Origin: MADRE3 sp963718195
GTDB lineage: Bacteria; Desulfobacterota; Desulfobulbia; Desulfobulbales; Desulfocapsaceae
DNA length: 64,000 nt
NCBI GenBank assembly: GCA_963718195.1
Contig: CAVQYQ010000004.1
Span: forward strand, 62,001-126,000
Direction of reading: 5' to 3'
This document shows positions 18,919-27,769 of the stretch, piece after piece. The position numbers were made by a program, and so were the translations under genes. The notes beneath the pieces are model-generated. The model was not told where the DNA came from. It saw only the letters and a program-made list of their open reading frames with translations, and did no database searches. Every line of letters begins with the position of its first letter. The stretch's first letter is position 1.

Positions 18919-20745
18919 CTAGGAAATCCTGCAGGCTTCAGGCGAATCATCCATTTCAAATTCATATTTTTTCTTCAATGAACAGGAGTAGATGATATCA
19001 AATTCCTCGCTGTCGATGGTCTCCACCTGCATCAGGATATCTGCGAGAACTGATAAAAACAACCGCTCGTTGCTGAGTATGGCAACCGCCTCATGATAAC
19101 ACTCATCCAGCAGGACCTTGATTTCCCTATCTATCTGAGATTCAGTCCGTGCCCCCATTGCCAGTCGACTGCTGGAGGGACCAAGAAAATCGTCATCATC
19201 AACCACATACACCTGAGGACCAAGTACTTTACTCATCCCCCATTTGCACACCATGTTTGTGGCTATTGCCGTCGCCTGCTGTATATCGGACTGACCACCG
19301 GTAGTCTGCAGACCAAACACGAGCTCTTCTGCAGCCCGTCCTCCCATCAGTATGGTAATCCTGTTTTTCAGATATTCTCTGCTGTAGGCCTGCCGGTCAT
19401 TAATGGGCAGCTGCTGGGTCTGGCCAAGGGCTCTGCCGCGCGGGATGATTGTTATCTTATGGACGGGATCAGAATCGCGCAATAACTTTGCGACAATGGC
19501 ATGACCCGCCTCGTGGAAAGCGAGCACCCGTTTGTCTTTTTCCAGTATAACCAGTCCCTTGCGCTCAACACCGAGAAGGATCCGATCATGAGCGAGATCG
19601 AAATCTTCCTGCTCCACGCTGCTCTTATTATGACGGGCTGCAAGGAGTGCTGCTTCATTCACCAAGCTTGCAAGCTCAGCCCCGGTAAAACCGGAAGTCA
19701 TCGTGGCAATTTCTTCAAGATCGACACCAGGGTTCATCTTGATGGTTCGACAATGGACGTCGAGTATCTGCTTTCTCCCTTTCACATCTGGCGGCACAAT
19801 TGTTATCTGGCGGTCAAAACGGCCGGAGCGCTTCAGCGCCGGATCAAGGATATCTGGTCTGTTGGTCGCGGCAAGAACAACAATGTTGTCTGACGGACTG
19901 AAACCGTCCATTGCAACCAGCAGCGCGTTTAATGTCTGACCTCTCTCGTCATTTCCATCGGTTGCAGTCGTCTTTCTACTTGCCCCGACAGCATCAATCT
20001 CGTCAATGAAAACAATGCAGGGTGCATTTTTCTTTGCCTCACTGAACAGGTCTCGGACCCGTGAGGCCCCAACCCCGACAAACATTTCAACAAAATCAGA
20101 GCCGCTGAAAGAATAAAATGGCACACCTGCCTCACCGGCAATCGCCCTGGCAAGCAGGGTCTTGCCGGTACCCGGCGGGCCTTGCAGCAAGACCCCTTTT
20201 GGCGTGGAAGCACCAATCTCCCGATATTGACCAGGATTTTTGAGAAATCCGACAATCTCACGAAGCTCTTCCTTTGCTTCAGGGATACCGGCCACATCAT
20301 TGAAGGTGATTTTTTTGAGCTCTGTCCCCGGCGAAATAAGCTTTTCGTTTGCAAAAGCGGAACTTTTTGACTCGTCATCCGTTACCTTCAAAGAAAGCCA
20401 TGAGACAAGAAACAAAGAGGATAGAAAAACCAGGCTCATCCCGATGAAAACAAAGTTACCGTAATTTTTTCTATAGGAAATACGAATATTACTGCCGTGC
20501 CAGCTGGTTGCCAGGTAGGCCGGCTCCTGAACGACGGTTGTATATCTGTTTCCCGATTGTGTCGTAACGTCAACGATATCCTGCTGGATAACAATTTCGC
20601 TGACAATACCCCTGTCGATATCCTTCAGTAGATCAGAATAGTCTTTCTGTACCAGCCTCGTTTCGAGGTGATAGATCAATCCTGCAATAAAAAGGGCAAA
20701 ACAGATAATGAAATAGATCAGTAGATTTCTGACCAGAATTGCCAT
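18919..20745 (-). CDS. ftsH: FtsH-type membrane AAA+ zinc protease
   Basis: 608 aa. TM1 at residues 6-25 and TM2 at about 97-118 flank a small extracytoplasmic domain. AAA+ module: Walker A GPPGTGKT (189-196), Walker B VFIDEID (245-251), second region of homology TNRPDILDPALKRSGRFDRQ. Zinc protease site HEAGH (411-415) with a later acidic ligand region. Degrades membrane and unstable cytoplasmic proteins. The C-terminus is somewhat divergent from housekeeping FtsH, and its genomic place beside small membrane proteins and a pseudo-kinase suggests an extra, specialised FtsH paralogue; that is inference. A terminator at 20861-20902 separates it from the genes upstream, so it has its own promoter in 20746-20860. 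Confidence 0.93.
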   Translation of the reverse strand: MAILVRNLLIYFIICFALFIAGLIYHLETRLVQKDYSDLLKDIDRGIVSEIVIQQDIVDVTTQSGNRYTTVVQEPAYLATSWHGSNIRISYRKNYGNFVFIGMSLVFLSSLFLVSWLSLKVTDDESKSSAFANEKLISPGTELKKITFNDVAGIPEAKEELREIVGFLKNPGQYREIGASTPKGVLLQGPPGTGKTLLARAIAGEAGVPFYSFSGSDFVEMFVGVGASRVRDLFSEAKKNAPCIVFIDEIDAVGASRKTTATDGNDERGQTLNALLVAMDGFSPSDNIVVLAATNRPDILDPALKRSGRFDRQITIVPPDVKGRKQILDVHCRTIKMNPGVDLEEIATMTSGFTGAELASLVNEAALLAARHNKSSVEQEDFDLAHDRILLGVERKGLVILEKDKRVLAFHEAGHAIVAKLLRDSDPVHKITIIPRGRALGQTQQLPINDRQAYSREYLKNRITILMGGRAAEELVFGLQTTGGQSDIQQATAIATNMVCKWGMSKVLGPQVYVVDDDDFLGPSSSRLAMGARTESQIDREIKVLLDECYHEAVAILSNERLFLSVLADILMQVETIDSEEFDIIYSCSLKKKYEFEMDDSPEACRIS

Positions 20746-20860
20746 ATGTTCCTCATGTTCCTGGAGTCACTATTCTCACCTGCACACATTAACATACGTT
20801 ATACACCTATTTAATCATATTTTAAAGTAAAGGATATGTTTATAATTCAGCACAATTACA

Positions 20861-20902
20861 AAAAAAAAGGACCACGAGCTGATGCGCTCCGTGGTCCTTT
20901 TT
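20861..20902 (-). terminator. intrinsic terminator after the small-membrane-protein genes
   Basis: Arms AAAAAGGACCACG (20864-20876) and CGTGGTCCTTTTT (20890-20902) pair over 13 bp with a 13-nt loop. Read on the minus strand the stem is followed by a run of T (complement of 20857-20868). It lies 28 bp after the stop of the 72-aa gene. Confidence 0.85.
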
Positions 20903-20930
20903 AAAAGACAATTGCTATATGAGGCGAGGA

Positions 20931-21149
20931 CTACATTCCGGTCACCGCTTTAAACCATGCACCGACAAATGCCAGAGGCCCGCCACTGGCAGCCATACCG
21001 CCGATTATGCAGGCAACTGACCAGAGCCCCACCACTGCACCAAAAGCAGCTATCGTTATTACACCAATCTTGGAGACCTCAGTTGCAGCATCGGTCTGGG
21101 TCGATATGGTAGCTTTTGTGTTTTCCTGTACTTTCGCTCTTTCTATCAT
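20931..21149 (-). CDS. small membrane protein (72 aa), paralogue of the next gene
   Basis: A charged, Thr-rich N-terminus (about 26 residues) is followed by a hydrophobic segment (GVITIAAFGAVVGLWSVACI) and a glycine-rich tail, GGMAASGGPLAFVGAWFKAV. It shares with its neighbour the tail pattern GGM/MVASGGP-(6)-WF-AVxG, so they are tandem paralogues. A GAGG ribosome site lies before ATG 21149. No named family is recognised; glycine-zipper-like spacing suggests membrane oligomerisation. Same strand and 31 bp after its paralogue, so likely one transcript from the sigma-54 promoter at 21447-21462. Confidence 0.8.
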   Translation of the reverse strand: MIERAKVQENTKATISTQTDAATEVSKIGVITIAAFGAVVGLWSVACIIGGMAASGGPLAFVGAWFKAVTGM

Positions 21150-21180
21150 GTCAGTGCCTCGATTATTTTGTTATAATTCC

Positions 21181-21393
21181 TTAAGAACCAATAACTGCCC
21201 TGAACCAGTCACTGATAAGTGCCCCTGGGCCGCCGCTTGCCACCATCCCGCTGACCAGTGCGACAGTCGCCCAAATCCCGATCGCCAGAGAACATGCCCC
21301 AACAACAGCAATACCAACTTTATATACCTGCTCGTCAACCTTACCAACTGTTCTCGTCTCAGTTCTTGTCTTCTTAAGGATTGCTGTTTTCAT
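21181..21393 (-). CDS. small membrane protein (70 aa), first of a tandem pair
   Basis: Basic N-terminus MKTAILKKTRTETRTVGK, then one hydrophobic stretch (VGIAVVGACSLAIGIWATVA) and tail SGMVASGGPGALISDWFRAV. GAGAGGG precedes ATG 21393. The spacing of Gly, Ser and Trp/Phe in the tail is shared with the 72-aa neighbour. Function unknown. The promoter upstream has sigma-54 form and an NtrC-type regulator is encoded next, which suggests stress- or signal-induced expression of the pair. Confidence 0.8.
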   Translation of the reverse strand: MKTAILKKTRTETRTVGKVDEQVYKVGIAVVGACSLAIGIWATVALVSGMVASGGPGALISDWFRAVIGS

Positions 21394-21446
21394 GGTCGCC
21401 CTCTCATTGAATTTGTGGTGAGCTTTTTATTCTTTGCTCTTCATAT

Positions 21447-21462
21447 TGCATCACCTGTGCCA
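21447..21462 (-). promoter_or_regulatory. candidate sigma-54 promoter for the small membrane proteins
   Basis: On the minus strand the sequence reads TGGCACAGGTGATGCA, matching TGGCAC-N5-TTGCA with one change (ATGC for TTGC) and correct GG-N10-GC spacing. It lies about 54 bp upstream of ATG 21393 and downstream of the NtrC-type regulator gene. It is the only site of this quality I noticed in the cluster. Confidence 0.7.
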
Positions 21463-21665
21463 CATTGTCGTAAAATCACACAGCAACCAGCGAAAAAAAA
21501 CATAAGATATTGATAATATGAATTAATTTTTATTCAAACAGTGGTGCATCAATTATTTGATTACAAAAAAGAAGCGTTAAGAAACGATAATCGCAACAGG
21601 AAGGTGTAGCGGTTTTGTGGCGCATTTGAACATTGTTGCAACATAAAAGCTACATAAGCGCGACA

Positions 21666-23444
21666 CTACGGAGCGATTGTGATGTTGTACCGCCGTAGAC
21701 GGCGGTACAGGGTCGACCGGTCGATATTGAGGATTTTTGCAGCCTTTGACTTGTTGCCACCGGCCTGTTTCAGTGCATCAATTAATTCGTCCTGCTGGTT
21801 TGAATAGATCTGAGCGCTATTGAGGTGACGCTGCTGGGCAGCGTTTTCTAAAGACTTTCCGGGATCATCTAAGACAGGTGCAACAGAGCGGTTATATTCA
21901 ATGAGTTCTTCCGGAAGATGTTCCAGCAACAGGTTGTTGCCAAGACAGAGAACAACGCCGCGTTCCATGATATGTTTCAGCTCTCTGACGTTTCCCGGCC
22001 AGGAATAAGAGATCATCGCCTCCATGGCACGATCGGAAACAGACAGGACATGTCTGCCATGTTTCTGAGAAAAAAAAGCAAGAAAGTGTCTGATCAGCAG
22101 CGGCAAACATTTTTTCCGATCGCGAAGGGGTGGTAACACGATCTCGACTACTTTCAGACGATAATAGAGATCCTCGCGAAAGACGCCAGCTCGAACTTTC
22201 TCCCTCAGGTTCACGTTGGTTGCGGCGATCACCCTGACATCAACACTGACCGGGGTATCCATGCCCACCGGGGTAAAGGTCATCTCCTGCAGAAAACGAA
22301 GGAGCCGCAGCTGGAGGCGCGGGGTTATGTCACCGATTTCATCGAGCAACAGCGTTCCCTTGTCTGCCTGCAACAGTCTGCCGGGCCTGTCGCGGTCGGC
22401 CCCGGTGAAGGCACCTTTGCGGTGTCCGAAAAGCTCACTTTCGAGCAGCTCTTCAGGCAATGCAGCGCAATCTACCTTGACAAGAGGCATGGTACTCCGG
22501 GAACTTTCCGCATGCAATGCCTCGGCAGCCAGCTCTTTTCCCGTCCCCGACTCTCCGGTTATCAATACAGCAGTTTCAACTTTACCAACGTTTTCGATGA
22601 GCCGATAAATGGATTGCATAACCCTGCTGGCACCGACAAACCCATGGAACTTCTCTGTCTTGGATGGAACATGCAGGGCTTCTTCTCTGGTGACATCCCG
22701 CACGACAAGAACCGCACCGTTTGACACTTCGTCATCTATCTGAAGTGGTGCCGCGTTAATAGAAAACATCTTCGAAGCGCCTTCTCTATTGACACATTCA
22801 ATGATATGCTCCCTGACAATCGTTCCCTCCTCAATAACCAGCAACGCATCTTTGAGACAGGCATTGCCAAGCTCGCCAGGCAGTCCGTTCTCTTTCCCGT
22901 CCTCGGTACTCCGAAACTCATCAAGTAACAACGCTGCGGTGCGGTTCAGTTTGAGAATGGTGTACTGATTATCAACAGCAATAATGGCGTCCTCGACAGA
23001 ACTGAAAATCGCTTCGAGATAGTGCTGATAGCGCTCGTTTTGTAAAATCAGCGACTGTTTTTCAAGTTCGAGCTCCCAATAGGCCAGCGCCTGTCGAACC
23101 AGCCTGAGGAGTTTCTCCTTGTTCACCGGTTTTGAAATATAATCAAACGCCCCGAGCCGAACGGCCTCGGAAGCGGTTTCCAGATTTGGAAAACCGGTTA
23201 CCATTACCACTGGACAGGAAATCCCGGTCTCCCGTATATGGCGTAAAAGATCAGTACCTTTTTTTCCTGCCAAGACGATATCGGAGATGATCAGGTCAAA
23301 AGATTCCCGATTGATGGCGCTGCGTGCCTCCTCGAACGTTGCCGCAGTCTGCACGCTGGTATATCCCTCACGTTTGAGAAACATCTCAAAGGTGAGTCTG
23401 AGACTCTCTTCGTCATCTACTATCAGGATATTCCGGTCAAGCAT
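21666..23444 (-). CDS. NtrC-family sigma-54-dependent response regulator with PAS domain
   Basis: A longer frame from 23549 exists, but ATG 23444 starts MLDRNILIVDDEESLRL directly and overlaps the kinase stop by 8 bp, so 592 aa is preferred. Order: receiver (1-120; VDDEE, phospho-Asp in LIISDIVLAG, Lys in YISKPVNKEK), PAS (about 155-260), AAA+ with Walker A GESGTGKE, the sigma-54 contact loop GAFTGA and GTLLLDEIGDI, then a Fis-type HTH (KSKAAKILNIDRSTLYRRLR). It should activate sigma-54 promoters, the closest being that at 21447-21462, under control of the coupled kinase. Confidence 0.92.
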   Translation of the reverse strand: MLDRNILIVDDEESLRLTFEMFLKREGYTSVQTAATFEEARSAINRESFDLIISDIVLAGKKGTDLLRHIRETGISCPVVMVTGFPNLETASEAVRLGAFDYISKPVNKEKLLRLVRQALAYWELELEKQSLILQNERYQHYLEAIFSSVEDAIIAVDNQYTILKLNRTAALLLDEFRSTEDGKENGLPGELGNACLKDALLVIEEGTIVREHIIECVNREGASKMFSINAAPLQIDDEVSNGAVLVVRDVTREEALHVPSKTEKFHGFVGASRVMQSIYRLIENVGKVETAVLITGESGTGKELAAEALHAESSRSTMPLVKVDCAALPEELLESELFGHRKGAFTGADRDRPGRLLQADKGTLLLDEIGDITPRLQLRLLRFLQEMTFTPVGMDTPVSVDVRVIAATNVNLREKVRAGVFREDLYYRLKVVEIVLPPLRDRKKCLPLLIRHFLAFFSQKHGRHVLSVSDRAMEAMISYSWPGNVRELKHIMERGVVLCLGNNLLLEHLPEELIEYNRSVAPVLDDPGKSLENAAQQRHLNSAQIYSNQQDELIDALKQAGGNKSKAAKILNIDRSTLYRRLRRYNITIAP

Positions 23445-24585
23445 GGTTTTCGTCGTTACCAGCCTCTGGGATTGAAATAGTGACGTCAGTATATTTGTTA
23501 AGAATTGAATCCACTGACAGCTTACCGCCATGGTTCTTGATGATTCCATAGCTGATGCTCAGGCCAAGCCCGGTTCCCTGTCCTGCCGGTTTACTGGTAA
23601 AAAAAGGCTCGAACAACTTGTCAAGGATTCCCTGCGGTATGCCGGTACCATAATCCCTGACAACCACCCTGATCTCTTTTGCATCTTCGGTTTGAACGGG
23701 TTTACAACTGATCAGGAGCCGTTTCTCACCAGAGCTCTCAGGGTAGCGCTCATTGAGAGCGTACCTGCTGTTATTAATGGTATTAAGGATAACCTGCTGG
23801 AGCTGCATATAGTTGCCGACGATCAGGCAGCTGCTCTCTGTCAGATCAAGCTCCAGGTGGATGCCCTCACTTTTCAACTGGTGATCGACCAGGGCGATAC
23901 AGGAAGCAATCACCTCTTTAAAATCTATTTCCTTAAGCTCATTTTCATTCTCGCGGGCAAAGGATAGCAGGCTGTAGATGATCGTTGCTATCCGGTCCCC
24001 CTCCTGGACTATCCTGCCCAGCAATTCAGCCTGGAGTGAATCATTCTCGGCGTCATCGAGCAGCAACTGCGCATAGTTAATAATCCCGTTAATCGGATTG
24101 TTTACCTCGTGGGCTACTCCGGCAGCAAGTTCACCAATGGCAGCCAGCTGTGCCGTGCGAATCGTCTCCACCTTGCGCGATTCTTCACTGGTGAGGCGGC
24201 GTGCCTGGAGCAGGATCGACTGGATAGACTCGTCCGGATCAACCAGCGGGGTTATGGTCAGGTGATATTCCCCGCCAAGGCCAGGAAGCCTGGTGTCTTC
24301 GTTTCTGCCATTACGGGTAAGAAGAAACTCCTCAAGGGGACACTTGATATGGGGCCAGCGGCCACCATGAATAATTTCACAGATCCCCTTGCCAACAATT
24401 TCAGCCCGCTTTTTACCAGCTGCCAGAAGGGTTGCCCTGTTGGCATCAATAATTATTCCCTGGGGAGTAACAATCAGGACAGGGTCCTGAATGGAGTGAA
24501 AGAGTTCAATGCCAGCCACCGCATGAACAGAGTGACCATTGGTCGTCAGAACATCATTCTTCAGTTGGTTATCGCTTGTACCCAT
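23437..24585 (-). CDS. PAS-domain sensor histidine kinase (NtrB type, soluble)
   Basis: 382 aa without membrane spans. PAS domain at residues about 20-130 (FHSIQDPVLIVTPQGIIIDA, then a CEIIHGGRWPHIKCPLEEFL stretch with Cys). H-box GVAHEVNNPINGIINYAQLL with phospho-His near residue 158, then N-box NTINNSRYAL, DYGTGIPQGILDKLFEPFFT and GTGLGLSISYGI. Its stop overlaps the start of the response regulator gene, implying translational coupling and a cognate pair. Cytoplasmic PAS with cysteines suggests a redox or small-molecule signal; the ligand is unknown. Confidence 0.92.
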   Translation of the reverse strand: MGTSDNQLKNDVLTTNGHSVHAVAGIELFHSIQDPVLIVTPQGIIIDANRATLLAAGKKRAEIVGKGICEIIHGGRWPHIKCPLEEFLLTRNGRNEDTRLPGLGGEYHLTITPLVDPDESIQSILLQARRLTSEESRKVETIRTAQLAAIGELAAGVAHEVNNPINGIINYAQLLLDDAENDSLQAELLGRIVQEGDRIATIIYSLLSFARENENELKEIDFKEVIASCIALVDHQLKSEGIHLELDLTESSCLIVGNYMQLQQVILNTINNSRYALNERYPESSGEKRLLISCKPVQTEDAKEIRVVVRDYGTGIPQGILDKLFEPFFTSKPAGQGTGLGLSISYGIIKNHGGKLSVDSILNKYTDVTISIPEAGNDENHA

Positions 24586-24856
24586 CAGCTGCCTTCACCG
24601 TAACGTTTGTTGACCCGATCACACAAGTTTCATAGCTCGTATTACTAAGTAGTACAACATTTCCCGCAGTTTAGCATGTATTCAAAACTGTTTCACGCCA
24701 TTATCCTCTTAAAACGGTGGTGTTTCCGTTAGCACTGCGGATGAATTGAGCGAAATTATCACCTGGAGCGCTTATAGTTATTGCACTGTTATCTATTTAA
24801 GCTTATAGTGAAATAACGCACGTAAATTGGTGGTTTATTACCTGATGGAGTTTACA

Positions 24857-27241
24857 ATGGCAGTTCAAAACAAGCGATTACGTGAGCCGGACAATGGCTT
24901 TATCACTATAGATCGGTCCTGTATCATAAATTCCTGCAACAACAGGGCCGCACAGACACTTGGCTACACCAAAGATCAAATCCAGGGAAAACACCTGCCA
25001 ACACTGATAGAATCAGACAGTCGTTTTGCCCCGTTAGCAGAACGGTTGAAAAAGCCTATTGATTCAATAACCAATGAGCAGTTTTTCCTTGCCGGTTCAC
25101 GCCAGCAGTCTCTTGACAACCTGACCGTCCGCATTGTCGTGCTTCCTGGCTCAGATAACACGATTCTGGGGTTTTATATCGGGCTGATTGACCGCTCTGA
25201 AGTTGTCACCCCGCGGGGACTGGCCCTTGATTCCATCGCAGAAGGTGTATTTACCGTCGATGGTGATATGAAAATTACCTCGTTTAACGCAGCAGCAGAA
25301 AAAATGACCGGCTGGACCCAGGAGGAGGTTATCGGTAAACCCTGTAAAACAATTTTCCAGTCAAATATCTGTCTGTCGGACTGTGCCATCTCCACCTGCA
25401 TCATGAACAATGCCCCCGTCTATCATGATCGCGATGTCTATATTTACCGTAAAGACGGGATGCCATTTCCGGTCAGTGTCAGTGCTGCGCCGCTCATAGA
25501 CAGCGATAATCGGGTAATCGGCGGGGTTGAAACCTTTCGTGATATCAGTGAATCGGTAAAGAGCGATATCATAATAAACGCCGTTGCCGACGGCGTCGTG
25601 ACCTTCGATGATCAAGGCATTATCACCTCTTTTAATGCTGGAGCAGAGCGAATTACCGGCTGGCTTGAAAATGACGTTGTCGGCCGCTCATGCGATGAGC
25701 TGTTCTTCGCTGCTGACGGCGTATCAGCCTGTCCTATTACCGCCTCTCAGCCTGAAGAGCCCTGTAATATCATCGACCAGGAAGGATTTGTAACTGACAC
25801 GGATGGTTTCAACATTCCGATCCTGGTTTCCATAACGCCAATGCTCGATGATAAAAAACGGCCAATCGGCTGTGTCCAGACTTTCAGGGACAATACCGTT
25901 TCCCTGCAAAACAAGCTGATCCTTGACTCAATCGCCGACGGTGTTTTCACTGTGGACCGGAACTGGCGTATTACCTCCTTTAATATGGCTGCTGAAGTTA
26001 TCACCGGATGGGAGCGAGAAGACGCAATTGGCAGTTTCTGCAGTGATGTTTTCCACTCTTCGATTTGCGGGAAAAACTGTGCCATCGCCGAAAGTCTCTA
26101 CTCTGGAAGACCGGTGGCCAATCGCTCGATAACGATCGCGGACAAGGAGGGAAAGAGTAAACCGATCAGTATCAGCGCATCACCTCTGGTTGATGTGGTT
26201 GGCAATGTTGTCGGCGGGGTTGAGACATTCCGGGACCTGACAGCCATGGAATCGTTGCGGAAGCAATTAATGCAGCGCTACACCTTCAAAGAGATTATCA
26301 GCAAGAGCACTGTCATGCAGCGCTTTTTCCAGATCCTGCCCGACATTGCCACCAGTGACAGTACCGTACTGATACTCGGGGAAAGCGGTACCGGAAAGGG
26401 AATCATGGCCGATGCAATCGTCAGTGCCTCCGCGCGAAAGGACCAGCCCTTTCTGTCCGTAAACTGCGGAGCAATTCCTGAAACGTTGCTTGAATCTGAG
26501 CTTTTCGGTTATCGATCAGGAGCGTTCACCGATGCCCGTAAAGATCGGGAAGGTCGATTTGCTGCTGCTGAAGGGGGGACCATTTTCCTCGATGAAATTG
26601 GCGATATCCCGCACTCCCTGCAGGTCAAACTCCTTCGGGTACTCGAGGAACGTGTCTATGAACCACTCGGTTCAAACGAATCAATAAAGGTCGATGTCCG
26701 AGTAATTGCCGCGACCAATCGAGATCTTAAGCAGCTCGTGGAAGAAGGACTCTTCAGGGATGATCTCTATTACCGTCTCAAGGTGGCCGACATAACACTG
26801 CCACCACTGCGTGAGCGCAAAGAAGACATACCGCTGCTGATAGATCATTTTGTTGATAAGTTCAGGGCTGAAAAACAGAAAGACATCGTCGGCGTCAGTG
26901 ACGCCGTATTGAAAAAGCTGATGCTTCACTCATTCCCTGGCAATATCAGGGAACTTGAAAATATCATTGAATATGGATTTATTCTCTGTACCGGCGGGTT
27001 TATCCAGGAAGAGCATCTCCCGGAGTCCTTTCTGCCTGATACTCAAAAGAACAGCGGTGGCGGAGTTGATATGGAGTCAGGTCTTTCCCTTGAACAGATC
27101 GAACAGCAGGCAATATCGAGCAGCCTTGAGCGCAATAAATGGAAAAAAATGAGAACCTGCCGGGAGCTCGGCATATCCAAGGATACATTGCGCAGGAAAA
27201 TAGAACGGTACAAACTCGAAAATCCGCTCAATCCTCAATAA
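24857..27241 (+). CDS. four-PAS sigma-54 activator with GAFTDA loop
   Basis: ATG 24857 (MAVQNKRLREP) follows GGAG by 7 bp and is preferred over 24827; 794 aa. There is no receiver domain. Four PAS domains run to about residue 470, the second and fourth with CxxxC-type clusters (NICLSDCAISTC, SICGKNCAIAES). The AAA+ domain has Walker A GESGTGKG, the loop GAFTDA (residues 555-560) instead of GAFTGA, and GGTIFLDEIGDIP. The tail has a Fis-type helix (TCRELGISKDTLRRKIERYK). From family knowledge, the same G-to-D loop change in NorR frees the ATPase from its regulatory domain. It is divergent from the kinase gene at 24585; targets are unknown. Confidence 0.9.
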   Translation: MAVQNKRLREPDNGFITIDRSCIINSCNNRAAQTLGYTKDQIQGKHLPTLIESDSRFAPLAERLKKPIDSITNEQFFLAGSRQQSLDNLTVRIVVLPGSDNTILGFYIGLIDRSEVVTPRGLALDSIAEGVFTVDGDMKITSFNAAAEKMTGWTQEEVIGKPCKTIFQSNICLSDCAISTCIMNNAPVYHDRDVYIYRKDGMPFPVSVSAAPLIDSDNRVIGGVETFRDISESVKSDIIINAVADGVVTFDDQGIITSFNAGAERITGWLENDVVGRSCDELFFAADGVSACPITASQPEEPCNIIDQEGFVTDTDGFNIPILVSITPMLDDKKRPIGCVQTFRDNTVSLQNKLILDSIADGVFTVDRNWRITSFNMAAEVITGWEREDAIGSFCSDVFHSSICGKNCAIAESLYSGRPVANRSITIADKEGKSKPISISASPLVDVVGNVVGGVETFRDLTAMESLRKQLMQRYTFKEIISKSTVMQRFFQILPDIATSDSTVLILGESGTGKGIMADAIVSASARKDQPFLSVNCGAIPETLLESELFGYRSGAFTDARKDREGRFAAAEGGTIFLDEIGDIPHSLQVKLLRVLEERVYEPLGSNESIKVDVRVIAATNRDLKQLVEEGLFRDDLYYRLKVADITLPPLRERKEDIPLLIDHFVDKFRAEKQKDIVGVSDAVLKKLMLHSFPGNIRELENIIEYGFILCTGGFIQEEHLPESFLPDTQKNSGGGVDMESGLSLEQIEQQAISSSLERNKWKKMRTCRELGISKDTLRRKIERYKLENPLNPQ

Positions 27242-27320
27242 GGTTACCAGTTTCCCTGTAGAGCAGGCCGATCACCTTCCCGTTGATCCCTGACCAGTCG
27301 CAGGCCAGGATTTATATAAC

Positions 27321-27623
27321 ATGCAGCCGTTCACTCAACAGGTCATTGCAATTATCAGCAGAATACCGTACGGCAAAGTCACCACCTATGGATTGATTGC
27401 CACCGCAGCAGGAAACCATTGCGGTGCCCGGCAGGTAGCACGGATTCTGCATTCAAGCTCAGATAAACACAGTCTGCCCTGGCATAGAGTGGTAAATGTA
27501 CATGGTAAAATTTCCCCACGAACATCAATGAGCCATGTAACCCAGGAAAAACTTCTTGAACAAGAGGCTGTCTATCTTGAAGGTGGCAAGGTTGACCTGC
27601 AGCAATTTCTCTGGATTCCATAA
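27321..27623 (+). CDS. alkyltransferase-like (ATL) DNA damage-binding protein
   Basis: 100 aa, close to ATL/YbaZ length. It matches the C-terminal DNA-binding domain of O6-methylguanine methyltransferases (RIPYGKVTTYGLIA, GARQVARIL), but the active-site PCHRV is PWHRV (residues 53-57), so Trp replaces the catalytic Cys. ATL proteins bind O6-alkylguanine without repairing it and hand the lesion to nucleotide excision repair. Starts 80 bp after the PAS/sigma-54 activator and ends before a shared terminator region. Confidence 0.92.
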   Translation: MQPFTQQVIAIISRIPYGKVTTYGLIATAAGNHCGARQVARILHSSSDKHSLPWHRVVNVHGKISPRTSMSHVTQEKLLEQEAVYLEGGKVDLQQFLWIP

Positions 27624-27689
27624 CAGAAGAGCATCTCACCAACCCGGTTGCTCTGAGGTGCCAGACGCATCAGTATTGACCCAGGAGAC

Positions 27690-27735
27690 AAAAAAGCTCA
27701 ATTGTGAGCAGCAAAGGCAATACCCACAATTGAGC
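27690..27735 (-). terminator. terminator between ATL gene and ilvB (probably bidirectional)
   Basis: Arms GCTCAATTGTG (27696-27706) and CACAATTGAGC (27725-27735) pair over 11 bp. An A-run at 27690-27695 gives a T-run on the minus strand, so it ends the ilv transcript; on the plus strand CTCTTTTAAAA follows 11 bp later and may serve the ATL gene. Confidence 0.75.
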
Positions 27736-27769
27736 CGGATCTCTTTTAAAAAAGTGCTGGGATATCCTG

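Noticed and set aside
24600..24856. Sigma-54 promoter upstream of the four-PAS activator
   Set aside because: GG and GC elements do not have the required 10-bp spacing (closest is TGGAGCGC...TTGC).
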